64,000 bases of DNA. Source: an uncultured Paracoccaceae bacterium (lineage in GTDB: Bacteria; Pseudomonadota; Alphaproteobacteria; Rhodobacterales; Rhodobacteraceae). The position numbers and the translations under genes are program-made. The stretch covers positions 69,501 through 133,500 of the forward strand of contig CANNCO010000003.1 in NCBI GenBank assembly GCA_947503175.1. Direction: 5' to 3'. The notes under the pieces were generated by a model. It ran no database searches and was not told the DNA's origin. It saw only the letters and a list, made by a program, of their open reading frames with translations. Shown here piece by piece: positions 53,917-62,314 of the stretch. Position 1 is the first letter of the stretch. The number at the start of each line of letters is the position of its first letter.

Positions 53917-55053
53917 TCAGCTTTCCAAAGTGGAAATGCCGCTCAGGTCCAGAGACGGCGTGCGATCCAACACCAGATCAGCAATCACCCGCGCGGTCAT
54001 CGGCCCGGCGCTGAAACCAACCCAGGGGAAAAGGGCAAGGTAAAACCCCGGAATGCCCGGGGCTTCCCCAAGGATCGGGCGCCAGTCCGGCGTGCCGTTG
54101 ACCCAAGCCGTCCAGCTTCGGATCGCTCGCGCCTGCGCAATACGTGGTACGACTCCGGCGGCTATCGCCATGTTACCCGCAAGGTTCATGGGGTTGGTTG
54201 TCAGCCACCCATCGTCACGGACATCAGCCGACCATCCCCCTCCGATGATACAGCCGCCGTTTGCCGCTTGCTTGAGCGAAAGCTTGCCCGCGGCCGAATA
54301 GACCAGATGCGGAACCAGCGGCGCGATGGGTTCGGTGACAGTGACCTGAAGGGGGAATCCATCAAGATCGATCTTCAGCCCAAGCATCGCGGCAATTTCC
54401 GCGGCCTTGGCACCCGCGGTATTGACGACCTTGTCGGCAACAAAGCTTCCGCGCGGGGTCGAAACCCTGAACTCGCCTTGGGTGTCATCAAGGCCAGTAA
54501 CAGGTGTGTCGCGCAAAAGCGTGGCACCCGCCATTTCGGCCGCCCGCGCAATCGCGGGTGTGGCGCGCAGGGGGTTGGCCTTGCCTTCGCCGGCACAGAA
54601 TCCACCACCGATCGCGTCGGCCGAAAGATAGGGGGCCACATCACGCAGGTTGGCGCGATCCAGAATCTGCGTCTCGACCCCAACGCTTCCCTCTATTCTG
54701 GCCTTGGCCTCGATCCTGCGCATTTGCGCGGCATCCTGCGCAACGACGATGCCACCGCCGACCACAACCCCAAGATCTTCGCCGACCTCCGCGCCAAGGT
54801 CTTGCCACATCCCGATCGATGCCTTGAGAAACCGCAGTGTCGGGGCATAGGTGTTGGCCCAGTCTTCCCCGTATTTCACGAATTCGGGGTACTGGATCTG
54901 AAGATGGAGCGACCCGGCATTGGCACCGGAGGCCTGCGCCCCAAACTCGCCCGCCTCAAGCAAGACCACGCGCACCCCCTCGCGCGCCAGATACCACGCC
55001 GTCATCAGCCCGGCGATGCCACCCCCAATCACCACAACATCGGCGCGGGTCAA
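53917..55053 (-). CDS. FAD-dependent D-amino-acid/opine oxidase, HcnC/DadA type
   Basis: A 378-residue DAO-superfamily flavoprotein with VVVIGGGIAGLMTAWYLA at the N-terminus and ASGANAGSLHLQIQ at about residue 41, as in the two other HcnC-like proteins of the window. The C-terminus has the usual FPWVGFSAGPMTARVIAD. It starts with TTG at 55053, preceded by AAAGGGG. It is convergent with the GcvPB-like gene (18 bases apart) and only 29 bases from the divergent DapA-like start. No HcnA/B partner is adjacent, but the fused one at 60647-62314 could serve. Confidence 0.88.
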   Translation of the reverse strand: MTRADVVVIGGGIAGLMTAWYLAREGVRVVLLEAGEFGAQASGANAGSLHLQIQYPEFVKYGEDWANTYAPTLRFLKASIGMWQDLGAEVGEDLGVVVGGGIVVAQDAAQMRRIEAKARIEGSVGVETQILDRANLRDVAPYLSADAIGGGFCAGEGKANPLRATPAIARAAEMAGATLLRDTPVTGLDDTQGEFRVSTPRGSFVADKVVNTAGAKAAEIAAMLGLKIDLDGFPLQVTVTEPIAPLVPHLVYSAAGKLSLKQAANGGCIIGGGWSADVRDDGWLTTNPMNLAGNMAIAAGVVPRIAQARAIRSWTAWVNGTPDWRPILGEAPGIPGFYLALFPWVGFSAGPMTARVIADLVLDRTPSLDLSGISTLES

Positions 55054-55082
55054 GATGCGCCCCTTTCAAAAGGTAAGAACAG

Positions 55083-56033
55083 ATGAAACCGACCTATTCC
55101 GGCAGCCACACGGTAACCGTCACGCCATTCACGCCCGGCGGCACCGAGATCGATTACGAAGCTTGGGAAGGATTTCTTGACTGGCAGGTCGCGTCTGGTG
55201 TGCCCGGCGTCATCATTCTTGGCACCACCGGAGAGTTCCTGACAATCACGGATGCCGAGCGCACGGCTTTCGTCAAAAAGACAGTTGAATACGTCAACGG
55301 CCGCATGGTCGTCTGGGTTGGCACCATGAACGCCTATACGCCGAACGCAGCGCGCTACTCCAAAGAAGCCCAGGATCTCGGCGCTGACGGGCTGATGATC
55401 ATCCCGCCATATTACTACACGCCGACCGAAGACGAGATCTTTGAATACTATCGCGCGATCTGCGAGACGGTGGATCTTCAGATCATGCTTTATAACAACC
55501 CGTTCACATCGAACGTCGACATGCCGGCGAAACTCGTTGGGCGGCTGGCAAAAAGCTTTGAGCAAATCAGGTACATCAAGGAAGCGTCGCAACGGATCGA
55601 GCGGATTCACGATATCCTTGTCGAAAGCGACGGACACATGAACCCATGGGCGGGCCAGCGCGTTCTTGAAAGCTACAAAATGGGAGCGAAAGGATACGTA
55701 AACCCCTACGGCAATTACATCCCGCGCGCGTCCGTCAAGTTTGTCGAATGGGCCGAAAAGGAACGCTGGGACGATGTTCAGGCGGTGCAATCGATCATCT
55801 CTCAGTTCGACACCATCATTACCGATGGCCACCCGCTCTATGGGCATCAGTGTTACTCCAAGGCCCTTGCCGCGGCGGCCGGGCATCCTGTCGGCGATGT
55901 GCGCGCGCCCATCACGACATTTGAAAGCCTCGGCGCCGAAGGCCGTGAACGCGTTGCGCGAATGGTGCCCCTGATGCAGGAACTGGATGCCGTCGTTGAC
56001 GCGATCGAAGACCGGAAAGCGGCCGCCGAATAG
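55083..56033 (+). CDS. DapA-family lyase/aldolase
   Basis: A 316-residue TIM-barrel protein of the dihydrodipicolinate synthase family. The Schiff-base lysine is in RYIKEASQR, the tyrosine in MLYNNPFTS, and GTTGE at about residues 43-47 is the carboxylate-binding loop. It starts after AAAGG. It is only distantly similar to the DapA-like protein at 17185-18102, so the two do not look like a recent duplication. Lying between minus-strand genes with no room for a separate promoter, it probably uses one inside the adjoining oxidase gene. Likely acts on a pyruvate-derived 2-oxo acid. Confidence 0.9.
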   Translation: MKPTYSGSHTVTVTPFTPGGTEIDYEAWEGFLDWQVASGVPGVIILGTTGEFLTITDAERTAFVKKTVEYVNGRMVVWVGTMNAYTPNAARYSKEAQDLGADGLMIIPPYYYTPTEDEIFEYYRAICETVDLQIMLYNNPFTSNVDMPAKLVGRLAKSFEQIRYIKEASQRIERIHDILVESDGHMNPWAGQRVLESYKMGAKGYVNPYGNYIPRASVKFVEWAEKERWDDVQAVQSIISQFDTIITDGHPLYGHQCYSKALAAAAGHPVGDVRAPITTFESLGAEGRERVARMVPLMQELDAVVDAIEDRKAAAE

Positions 56034-56035
56034 GT

Positions 56036-56809
56036 TCATCGGATATACGCCGCGCCGTTAAGGTCGATCGTGGCCCCGGTCAGGTGCCGGGCCCGGCCCT
56101 CGGCAAGAAAGACGGCCGTCTCGGCGATATCCGACGGCGGCACCCATTCCCCCATGGGCAGAGAGGCGGTCACTGCGGCTTCGCCCCCTGTCGCCGCAGC
56201 ACTATCGACGGACATCTGCGTGCGCACGACCCCCGGGGCGATAACATAGGCCAGAATACCCCGGTCGGCATAGTTGCGTGCAACGGTCTTGGTCGCCGCC
56301 GCAATGGCTGCCTTGGAAGCTGCATAGGATATTGCCCCTGGATTCGACGTGCCGCGCGTCGTCACCCAGCTGCCGATAGCGATAACACTGCCGGTTTTGC
56401 CCGAGCCAAGCCAAGACCGGACCGCATGCCGCAAAAGTCGCGCGGGTGCGAGAACATTAACAACCATGGACACATCCCACGCCTCGTCCCAGGTCTCTAT
56501 CGGATCGTCGATACCGCCGACCTGGCGCATGATGCCCGCGTTGTTAACGAGCACATCAATATGCCCATCGGCCGCCGTGACAGCCTGATCCCAGAAATCA
56601 TCCACCGCAGCTAAATCCGACAAGTCCGCTTGAAGCAGTGTGACCTGTCCCGGATGTGCGGCACTGGTCGCGGCCTCGGCCCCCGCCCGATCCCGTCCAT
56701 AATGCGCAATCACCCGGGCGCCAGCGGTAACCATGGCCGATGCTGTGGCTGCCCCAATTCCCTTGGACGCGCCGGTAACGATGACTGTCTTTCCGTCAAG
56801 AGTTCCCAT
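56036..56809 (-). CDS. SDR-family oxidoreductase
   Basis: A 257-residue classical SDR: GASKGIGAATA at about residues 12-22, NNAG near 90, catalytic site in SYAASKAAIA. The last residues LNGAAYIR are the usual C-terminal end. It ends two bases from the convergent DapA-like gene, and starts three bases after the old-yellow-enzyme gene, so those two form an operon from the promoter at about 57930. Resembles 3-oxoacyl-ACP reductase-type SDRs; substrate unknown. Confidence 0.88.
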   Translation of the reverse strand: MGTLDGKTVIVTGASKGIGAATASAMVTAGARVIAHYGRDRAGAEAATSAAHPGQVTLLQADLSDLAAVDDFWDQAVTAADGHIDVLVNNAGIMRQVGGIDDPIETWDEAWDVSMVVNVLAPARLLRHAVRSWLGSGKTGSVIAIGSWVTTRGTSNPGAISYAASKAAIAAATKTVARNYADRGILAYVIAPGVVRTQMSVDSAAATGGEAAVTASLPMGEWVPPSDIAETAVFLAEGRARHLTGATIDLNGAAYIR

Positions 56810-56812
56810 TCG

Positions 56813-57913
56813 CTATGTCCTCGATACAAAAGGCGTGGCGCGCAGCTTCGGATTGCAACGTGCATAGGGCGCCGGAAGCGCGATCTCTTCATCTAGCGCA
56901 ACCGCCGCCTTCCACGTCCAGCGTGGATCCCAAAGCATTCCGCGTGCAAGGGCGACCATATCGGCCTGCCCTGTCCGCAGCATGGTTTCGGCCTGGACCG
57001 GATCGGTGATTTCGCCGACGGCCATTGTGGCGATCCCGGCTTCGGCCCTTATCCGGTGGGAAAATTCGGTCTGGTATCCCGGGCCGGTCGTGATCTTCTG
57101 CGCCTGATCAAGTCCGCCAGACGTGACATCCACCATATCGCAGCCAAGGTCTTTCAGCGCTTTGCAAAAAACGATCGACTGCTCGATATCCCACCCGCCA
57201 TCGATCCAATCGGTCGCTGAAAGCCGGACCATCACAGGCTTGTCGCCGGGAAAAGCTGCACGCACGGCCTCGAATACCTCCAACGGGTAGCGCATCCTGC
57301 CCTCAAGGCTGCCTCCATACGCATCGCGGCGAAGGTTCGTTATCGGCGACAGAAACTCATGAAGCAGGTATCCGTGCGCGGCGTGAAGTTGAATGGTGTC
57401 GAACCCTGCGCGATCGGCCCGTCGCGCCGCCACCGCGAACGCGTCCTTGATCCGCACAAGATCTGCGTCATCCATCGGAACCGGCGCTTCCCAGCCTGGA
57501 AGATAACTGACAGCCGACGGGGCCGGCGGGCGCCACGCGCCTTCGCCTTCTATCAGCCCACCACCGTGCCAGGGCGCGACTGTATTGCCTTTACGACCCG
57601 CATGGGAAAGCTGGATACCAATCGCCATGTCGCCTACCGACTTCATGAATGCGACGATGCGGGCAAAGGCCTGTTCGGTGGCATCATCATATAGCCCCGT
57701 GCATCCCAAAGTGATCCGCCCGTCGGGCTCGACCCCGGTGGCTTCGGTAAAGATCAAACCCGGCCCTGACAGCGCGAACTGGCCCAGATGCACAAGGTGC
57801 CAATCCTGCGGAACGCCATCGACCGCAGAGTACTGGCACATCGGGGACACTGTCACCCGGTTGGAAACTGTCAGCCCCCGAAGCGAGATCGGCGAGAAGA
57901 GCGTGCTGGCCAT
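56813..57913 (-). CDS. NADH:flavin oxidoreductase, old yellow enzyme family (YqjM-like)
   Basis: A 366-residue FMN-dependent TIM-barrel protein. VSPMCQYSA (about residue 26) is the YqjM-type cysteine motif, QLSHAGRK and QLHAAHGYLLHEFLSP are FMN/substrate regions with the paired histidines, and VRLSATDW holds a flavin-binding arginine. Such enzymes reduce activated C=C bonds, so a 2-enoate or enone intermediate is implied. GGAGG precedes the ATG. An IclR-type operator is 36 bases upstream. Confidence 0.93.
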   Translation of the reverse strand: MASTLFSPISLRGLTVSNRVTVSPMCQYSAVDGVPQDWHLVHLGQFALSGPGLIFTEATGVEPDGRITLGCTGLYDDATEQAFARIVAFMKSVGDMAIGIQLSHAGRKGNTVAPWHGGGLIEGEGAWRPPAPSAVSYLPGWEAPVPMDDADLVRIKDAFAVAARRADRAGFDTIQLHAAHGYLLHEFLSPITNLRRDAYGGSLEGRMRYPLEVFEAVRAAFPGDKPVMVRLSATDWIDGGWDIEQSIVFCKALKDLGCDMVDVTSGGLDQAQKITTGPGYQTEFSHRIRAEAGIATMAVGEITDPVQAETMLRTGQADMVALARGMLWDPRWTWKAAVALDEEIALPAPYARCNPKLRATPFVSRT

Positions 57914-57948
57914 CCGGCCTCCTTGATTTGAGATTGAATCGCGCTTTC

Positions 57949-57972
57949 GTGCGTTATAGGAACATTTGTGCG
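57949..57972. promoter_or_regulatory. PcaR/PobR-type IclR operator, copy 3
   Basis: GTGCG-N5-GGAAC-N4-GTGCG in the 108-base divergent region between the old-yellow-enzyme and isomerase genes. It overlaps a possible GTG start at 57968, which supports the isomerase start further downstream. Confidence 0.65.
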
Positions 57973-58021
57973 TAGATTGAACATGTCAGGCCAGTCTGAC
58001 AAGCGGAAAGGACCCGTCCAA

Positions 58022-58861
58022 ATGAGTAAGCTAGAAGTCGCAGCCAGCACCTTTCCGTTTCTATATTCGCATGATGGCCTCGGCGCGATGAAGCATTTGA
58101 AGGGCCTTGGCTACGACATTTTCGAACTCATGATCTTTCCACCGCATTGCTGGCCGCGCGAGCTTTCCGCCGAAAAGCGCAAGGAATACTCCGCTTGGCT
58201 GAATGGCGAAGGTGTTCGCATCTCGTCGCTGTGCTACCCGCTTCTCGACAATAACCCCAACGGCGTCGATCGGCTTATGCGAGAGTACACGCTGGACCGG
58301 TACCGGGAAGCTATCGACTTTGCAGCGGAAGTGTCTTGCCCCTATGTCGTCGCCATTCCCGGCCCTGTAAACAGCCTGATCAATCCCCCGCATCAATGGA
58401 TGCTGGACTGGTTTGTTGAAGGCATGAAAGAGCTTCTGGACCATGCGCGCGGCACGGGTGTCGAACTGCTGCTGGAAAACGTTCCGTTCACTTACCTGCC
58501 GACCGCTCAGGACATTCTGGACACTGCCAATCTGATCGGCCCGGAAATCGGCATAAACTTCGACGCATGCAACAGCGCCTTCATAAAAGAAGACCCCGCC
58601 GAAGCGATCCGCATGTTGGGTGACAAGGTGAAGAATGTGCACATCTCGGATAGCGGTTATGAGGAATTCCTTCATGCACGGCTGGGCACAGGCATCGTCG
58701 AGCCGGCACCGGTTGCCAAAGCACTTGAAGATATCGGATACAACGGTGTGACCGTGCTTGAGATCATCACGGACGCTCTGCAGCCCGGGGCCGACCCCGA
58801 TGGCGACATCACCGCGAGCCATGGCATATTGGCCGATGCCGGTTGGAAACCCCTCGGCTAG
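58022..58861 (+). CDS. Sugar phosphate isomerase/epimerase-type TIM-barrel protein
   Basis: A 279-residue xylose-isomerase-like TIM barrel. The metal-binding quartet can be read: Glu in LLLENVPF, Asp in NFDACNSA, His in VHISDS, and Glu in VLEIITD. Family members include hydroxypyruvate isomerase, inosose dehydratase and epimerases. The start at 58022 is chosen for the AAAGGA element 9 bases upstream; earlier starts at 57968 and 57983 lie on or next to the operator. Its stop overlaps the stop of the convergent SDR gene by three bases. Confidence 0.85.
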   Translation: MSKLEVAASTFPFLYSHDGLGAMKHLKGLGYDIFELMIFPPHCWPRELSAEKRKEYSAWLNGEGVRISSLCYPLLDNNPNGVDRLMREYTLDRYREAIDFAAEVSCPYVVAIPGPVNSLINPPHQWMLDWFVEGMKELLDHARGTGVELLLENVPFTYLPTAQDILDTANLIGPEIGINFDACNSAFIKEDPAEAIRMLGDKVKNVHISDSGYEEFLHARLGTGIVEPAPVAKALEDIGYNGVTVLEIITDALQPGADPDGDITASHGILADAGWKPLG

Positions 58862-59616
58862 GAAAGCCCGGCCTCAACCGGAAAGACAGAGCCTGACATC
58901 CCCGCAGATGCGTCTGATGCAAGGAAATGCGCGACATTGGCAACATCTTCTTCGGTTGCCATCCGCCCCAACGCCGTCTCGGCCATCATCGCCTCAATCA
59001 CATCTTGCGGGCTTGGCCCGCCTTCCGCGTGGCGCTGTGTTATCCGCCCCATCAGCGCATCCGTCGCAATCGGCCCGGGCGCGAGTGCGTTCACACGAAT
59101 GGATGACGGCCCAAGATCCAATGCCGCGGCGCGCATAATGCCGATCACGGCATGTTTCGATGCCGAGTAAAGAACCTGACTGGGATGCGCACGGAACCCG
59201 TTGATCGACGCCATGACGATAATCGACGCATGGTGTGATCGCGACATCGCATCGGCGAAGGCTCCGATGCTGGCCGCAACACCCCATGTATTCACAGCCA
59301 TCACCTTGGCCCATTCCGCACCATCTACGTCCCGCATGCCCCGCCACGGCGGCACAGCCCCGGCATTGGCCACGAGAATGTCGAGGCTTCCAAGTTCTTC
59401 GGCCAAGACGCCAAGGGTTGATTTGGCGTCCGGTTCGGCAAGATCGCAGCCGAAGAAATCGAATCCGTCCGGGATCGCCGAGCGAGACGCCTCAAGATCG
59501 ACGATAGAGATGTTCGCACCAGACGACGCGAGGCGTTTTGCAATTGCCAAGCCCAATCCCGATGCACCACCTGTGACGACGGCATTTCGCCCATCGAGGT
59601 CATTTGCGACAGTCAT
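58858..59616 (-). CDS. SDR-family oxidoreductase
   Basis: A 252-residue classical SDR: GGASGLGLAIA at about residues 16-26, NAG near 89, SxxNGF then LYSASKHAVIG as the Ser-Tyr-Lys site. The start at 59616 agrees with the family; the extension to 59721 would run over the operator. It is divergent from the HADH-like gene with operator copy 4 between, so the SDR is controlled with the rest of the island. Confidence 0.9.
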   Translation of the reverse strand: MTVANDLDGRNAVVTGGASGLGLAIAKRLASSGANISIVDLEASRSAIPDGFDFFGCDLAEPDAKSTLGVLAEELGSLDILVANAGAVPPWRGMRDVDGAEWAKVMAVNTWGVAASIGAFADAMSRSHHASIIVMASINGFRAHPSQVLYSASKHAVIGIMRAAALDLGPSSIRVNALAPGPIATDALMGRITQRHAEGGPSPQDVIEAMMAETALGRMATEEDVANVAHFLASDASAGMSGSVFPVEAGLS

Positions 59617-59660
59617 AATGCGTGATCCTTCTTGCGTGATGACAGGTTGGGCCGCTATTC

Positions 59661-59683
59661 GTACTTTTGTTCGCGATGCGAAC
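59661..59683. promoter_or_regulatory. PcaR/PobR-type IclR operator, copy 4
   Basis: Read on the minus strand it is GTTCG-N5-CGAAC-N4-GTAC, with a perfect GTTCG...CGAAC dyad. It lies between the divergent SDR and HADH-like genes, 23 bases from the HADH-like start. Confidence 0.7.
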
Positions 59684-59705
59684 CAACGCAAGTGAAAGGT
59701 GTTTT

Positions 59706-60650
59706 GTGACTGGCGAACCAAACAAGCAAGTGGTCGTCCTTGGGGCGGGTTTTATCGGGGTTTCTCTGGCGGCTGTCTTTGCCGATGCCGGATGGCACGT
59801 AACCCTTGTCGATCCCGACAGCAAACGCCTGAACGCCGCTGCACGGGGCATTGAAGATCAAGCCGCTGCCATCGCGCTTGCCGGCCTCAATACAAACAGA
59901 AACGGCAAAGTGGAATGCGTCGCATCCGCGGAAGCATCGTTGAAAAAGTGCCAGCTGGTCTTGGAATGCGGGCCGGAAGATCTTGCTGTAAAACAGTCGA
60001 TCTTTGCGGATCTGCTTGCGTCCACCGGCCCCGCAGCAATCCTTGCTACCACGTCATCGGCTATTCCAATGTCGCAGATCGTTCCCGAAAATGAACGACA
60101 ATCCCGCTGTTTGGTGGCGCATCCGGTCAACCCGCCTGCCGTCTTGCGGCTCATGGAACTTTGCCCGGCCCCGGGCACGCACCAAGACAGGGTGGACCAA
60201 GCGGCAAAACTATTCGCCGAGGCGGGGTTCAGCCCCGCGATCCTTGCACGGGAAGTCGAAGGTTTCATCCTGAACCGCCTGCAAAGTGCCGTCTTGCGCG
60301 AAGCGTACCGGCTAGTCGATGAGGGTGTCACCGAGCCGAACGAGATCGACAAGGTCATGCGCCTTGGCCTTGGCCCCCGCTGGGCCCTTTCAGGACCGTT
60401 CGAGACGGCAGAACTCAACACACCCGGTGGCATCGTTGCCCACGCGGCCCGCATGGGCCCAGCATACAAGCGGATCGGAGAGGCGCGGGGCGAAACCGTG
60501 ACATGGTCGCCCCAACTTGTAGAGCGGGTCGCAAGGGCCCGCGACATTGCTCGCGCGGGTCGCAGCATTCCCGATCGCGCGGCGTGGCGTGCACATGCCG
60601 TGGCAAAGCTGGTCGCCGTTCGCGACCGGCTGATGAAAGACCGCTCATGA
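59706..60650 (+). CDS. 3-hydroxyacyl-CoA dehydrogenase-family NAD-binding protein
   Basis: A 314-residue two-domain dehydrogenase. The Rossmann motif VVLGAGFIGVSLAAVFADAG is at the N-terminus, the catalytic His is in VAHPVNPPAV with the downstream NRLQSAV region, and VEGFILNRLQ begins the C-terminal helical domain. Relatives of this size include carnitine dehydrogenase, L-gulonate 3-dehydrogenase and 3-hydroxybutyryl-CoA dehydrogenase. Start GTG at 59706 (AAAGG upstream). Its TGA overlaps the ATG of the fused HcnA-HcnB gene, so they are coupled. Probably oxidises a 3-hydroxy acid. Confidence 0.87.
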   Translation: MTGEPNKQVVVLGAGFIGVSLAAVFADAGWHVTLVDPDSKRLNAAARGIEDQAAAIALAGLNTNRNGKVECVASAEASLKKCQLVLECGPEDLAVKQSIFADLLASTGPAAILATTSSAIPMSQIVPENERQSRCLVAHPVNPPAVLRLMELCPAPGTHQDRVDQAAKLFAEAGFSPAILAREVEGFILNRLQSAVLREAYRLVDEGVTEPNEIDKVMRLGLGPRWALSGPFETAELNTPGGIVAHAARMGPAYKRIGEARGETVTWSPQLVERVARARDIARAGRSIPDRAAWRAHAVAKLVAVRDRLMKDRS

Positions 60651-62314
60651 GCATGCGGCATTTCTCCTTTGGGGACAGTTCAATTGCGTTTCACGACGGA
60701 CAGTCCATCGCCGCCGCTCTAACCGGCGCCGGCGAGCGCGCATTCCGACAGACGGGCAAAGGCGAAACCCGCGGTATGTTTTGCGGTATGGGCGTCTGTC
60801 AGGATTGCCTTGTGACAGTGAACGGCGTTCCCAACCAACGCGCCTGCATGACACCTGCGGCCGAAGGGTTGTACGTTGACCGGCAGGTTGCCCTGCCTGT
60901 TCTCGAAGACACGCCACCGCCGGAGAAAGCCGCCCCCGCCCGCATTGTCGAACCGGATGTTGCAATCATCGGCGGCGGTGCGGCAGGCCTGGAGGCCGCC
61001 ATTGCGGCGCGGGCCTACGGGGCCAGTGTCGTCTTGCTCGACGAACGCAAAATCGCCGGGGGGCAATTCTACAAACAGTCGGCAAGCCACGCTCCGCTTG
61101 ATGGTCAGCAGGCCGAAGGACAGGACCTTGTAAACCGCGCTCAGGCGAGCGGAGCAGAAATCATCCGCTCTGTCGAGGTGTGGGGCGCCTTCGACGGCCC
61201 GCTTTTTCTGGCCACCGTTGAAGGGGCGGCCCTTGTTGTGCGTCCGCGCACCGCAATCATTTCGACCGGCGCTTACGAACGCCCGCGGATGGTGCCGGGC
61301 TGGACCTTGCCGGGTGTCATGACAACCGGCGCCGCGCAAACCTTGTGGCGCAGCTACCGGACCCTGCCCGGCAAGCGCATCGCCGTTTGTGGTTCCGGCC
61401 CTCTGAATACGCAAGTCGCACTCGAACTTGCCGAGGGCGGCGCAGAGGTGGTCATGGTTGCTGACAAAGCCCCCCCTCCATGGCACGCACCCGTCACCTC
61501 GTTCAAGGCACTGGCGTCGGACCCTGGCCTTGTCTTCAAGGGGCTGACCATGATGCGCAACCTGCAGCGCCGCGGCATTCCAATGCGCTACCGGACGGTT
61601 CTGCAAAAGGTCGAACAGGTCGGCGATCACCTGAGCGCTCATTTTTTGACGACCGGCGGCGACACTGTCGAGATGCCGGTTGATGCAATCTGCATGAACG
61701 ACGGGTTTGAGCCGCAGAACGAGATTTTGCGGCTTCTGGGTGCACAGATGAGATATGACAACACCTTCGGTCATTTGCGCTGTATCCGCGACGAGAACAT
61801 GGAGACGACCGTGCCCAACGTCTTTGCCGCTGGCGATTGCGCCGGTCTTGGCGGCGCCCCTGCTGCAAGGCTTGAAGGCATGATCGCAGGGCGGGTCGCC
61901 GCCGAAAAAGCCGGCTTCGGGGATGGCTATGACCTGTTTGCCGCGAAACGAAGACTTGCGCGCCACCGGCGGTTTCAGACCAGCCTTTGGAAACTGCATG
62001 ACATAAAACCAACTTTTCCCGAAACGACCGCACCTGACCTGATCATTTGCCGCTGCGAAGAGATCACGTTGGCAGAGGTTATGAGCGGGTTGGACTCAGG
62101 TCCGGGGCATATTGGCAGCCTCAAACGCGCGACCCGCGTCGGCATGGGGCGTTGCCAGGGGCGATACTGTGGGCCTGTCGCCGCAAGACTTGTCGCACAG
62201 GTGACCGGCAGGCCGATTGAGGATCTCAGCCTGTTCGCCCCCCGCGTGCCGATAAAACCAGTGGCGATTGCATCAATCCTGGCTGCGCATGAGGCGCTGA
62301 CGGATGGTGACTGA
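60647..62314 (+). CDS. Fused HcnA-HcnB-type dehydrogenase subunit (2Fe-2S + FAD/NAD + 2Fe-2S)
   Basis: A 555-residue fusion. Residues 1-75 are the ferredoxin-like HcnA part (cluster cysteines 46, 51, 54, 67; CGMGVCQDC then RAC). From about 100 follows the FAD domain (AIIGGGAAGLEAAIAARAYG), a second nucleotide fold (VCGSGPLNTQVALELA), the FAD-closing FAAGDCAGLGG, and a C-terminal BFD-like [2Fe-2S] site (ICRCEEIT, GMGRCQGRYCG). In the 20-22 kb locus the same two units are separate genes. An ATGA overlap links it to the HADH-like gene, and it overlaps the HcnC-like gene by 11 bases. Confidence 0.93.
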   Translation: MSMRHFSFGDSSIAFHDGQSIAAALTGAGERAFRQTGKGETRGMFCGMGVCQDCLVTVNGVPNQRACMTPAAEGLYVDRQVALPVLEDTPPPEKAAPARIVEPDVAIIGGGAAGLEAAIAARAYGASVVLLDERKIAGGQFYKQSASHAPLDGQQAEGQDLVNRAQASGAEIIRSVEVWGAFDGPLFLATVEGAALVVRPRTAIISTGAYERPRMVPGWTLPGVMTTGAAQTLWRSYRTLPGKRIAVCGSGPLNTQVALELAEGGAEVVMVADKAPPPWHAPVTSFKALASDPGLVFKGLTMMRNLQRRGIPMRYRTVLQKVEQVGDHLSAHFLTTGGDTVEMPVDAICMNDGFEPQNEILRLLGAQMRYDNTFGHLRCIRDENMETTVPNVFAAGDCAGLGGAPAARLEGMIAGRVAAEKAGFGDGYDLFAAKRRLARHRRFQTSLWKLHDIKPTFPETTAPDLIICRCEEITLAEVMSGLDSGPGHIGSLKRATRVGMGRCQGRYCGPVAARLVAQVTGRPIEDLSLFAPRVPIKPVAIASILAAHEALTDGD

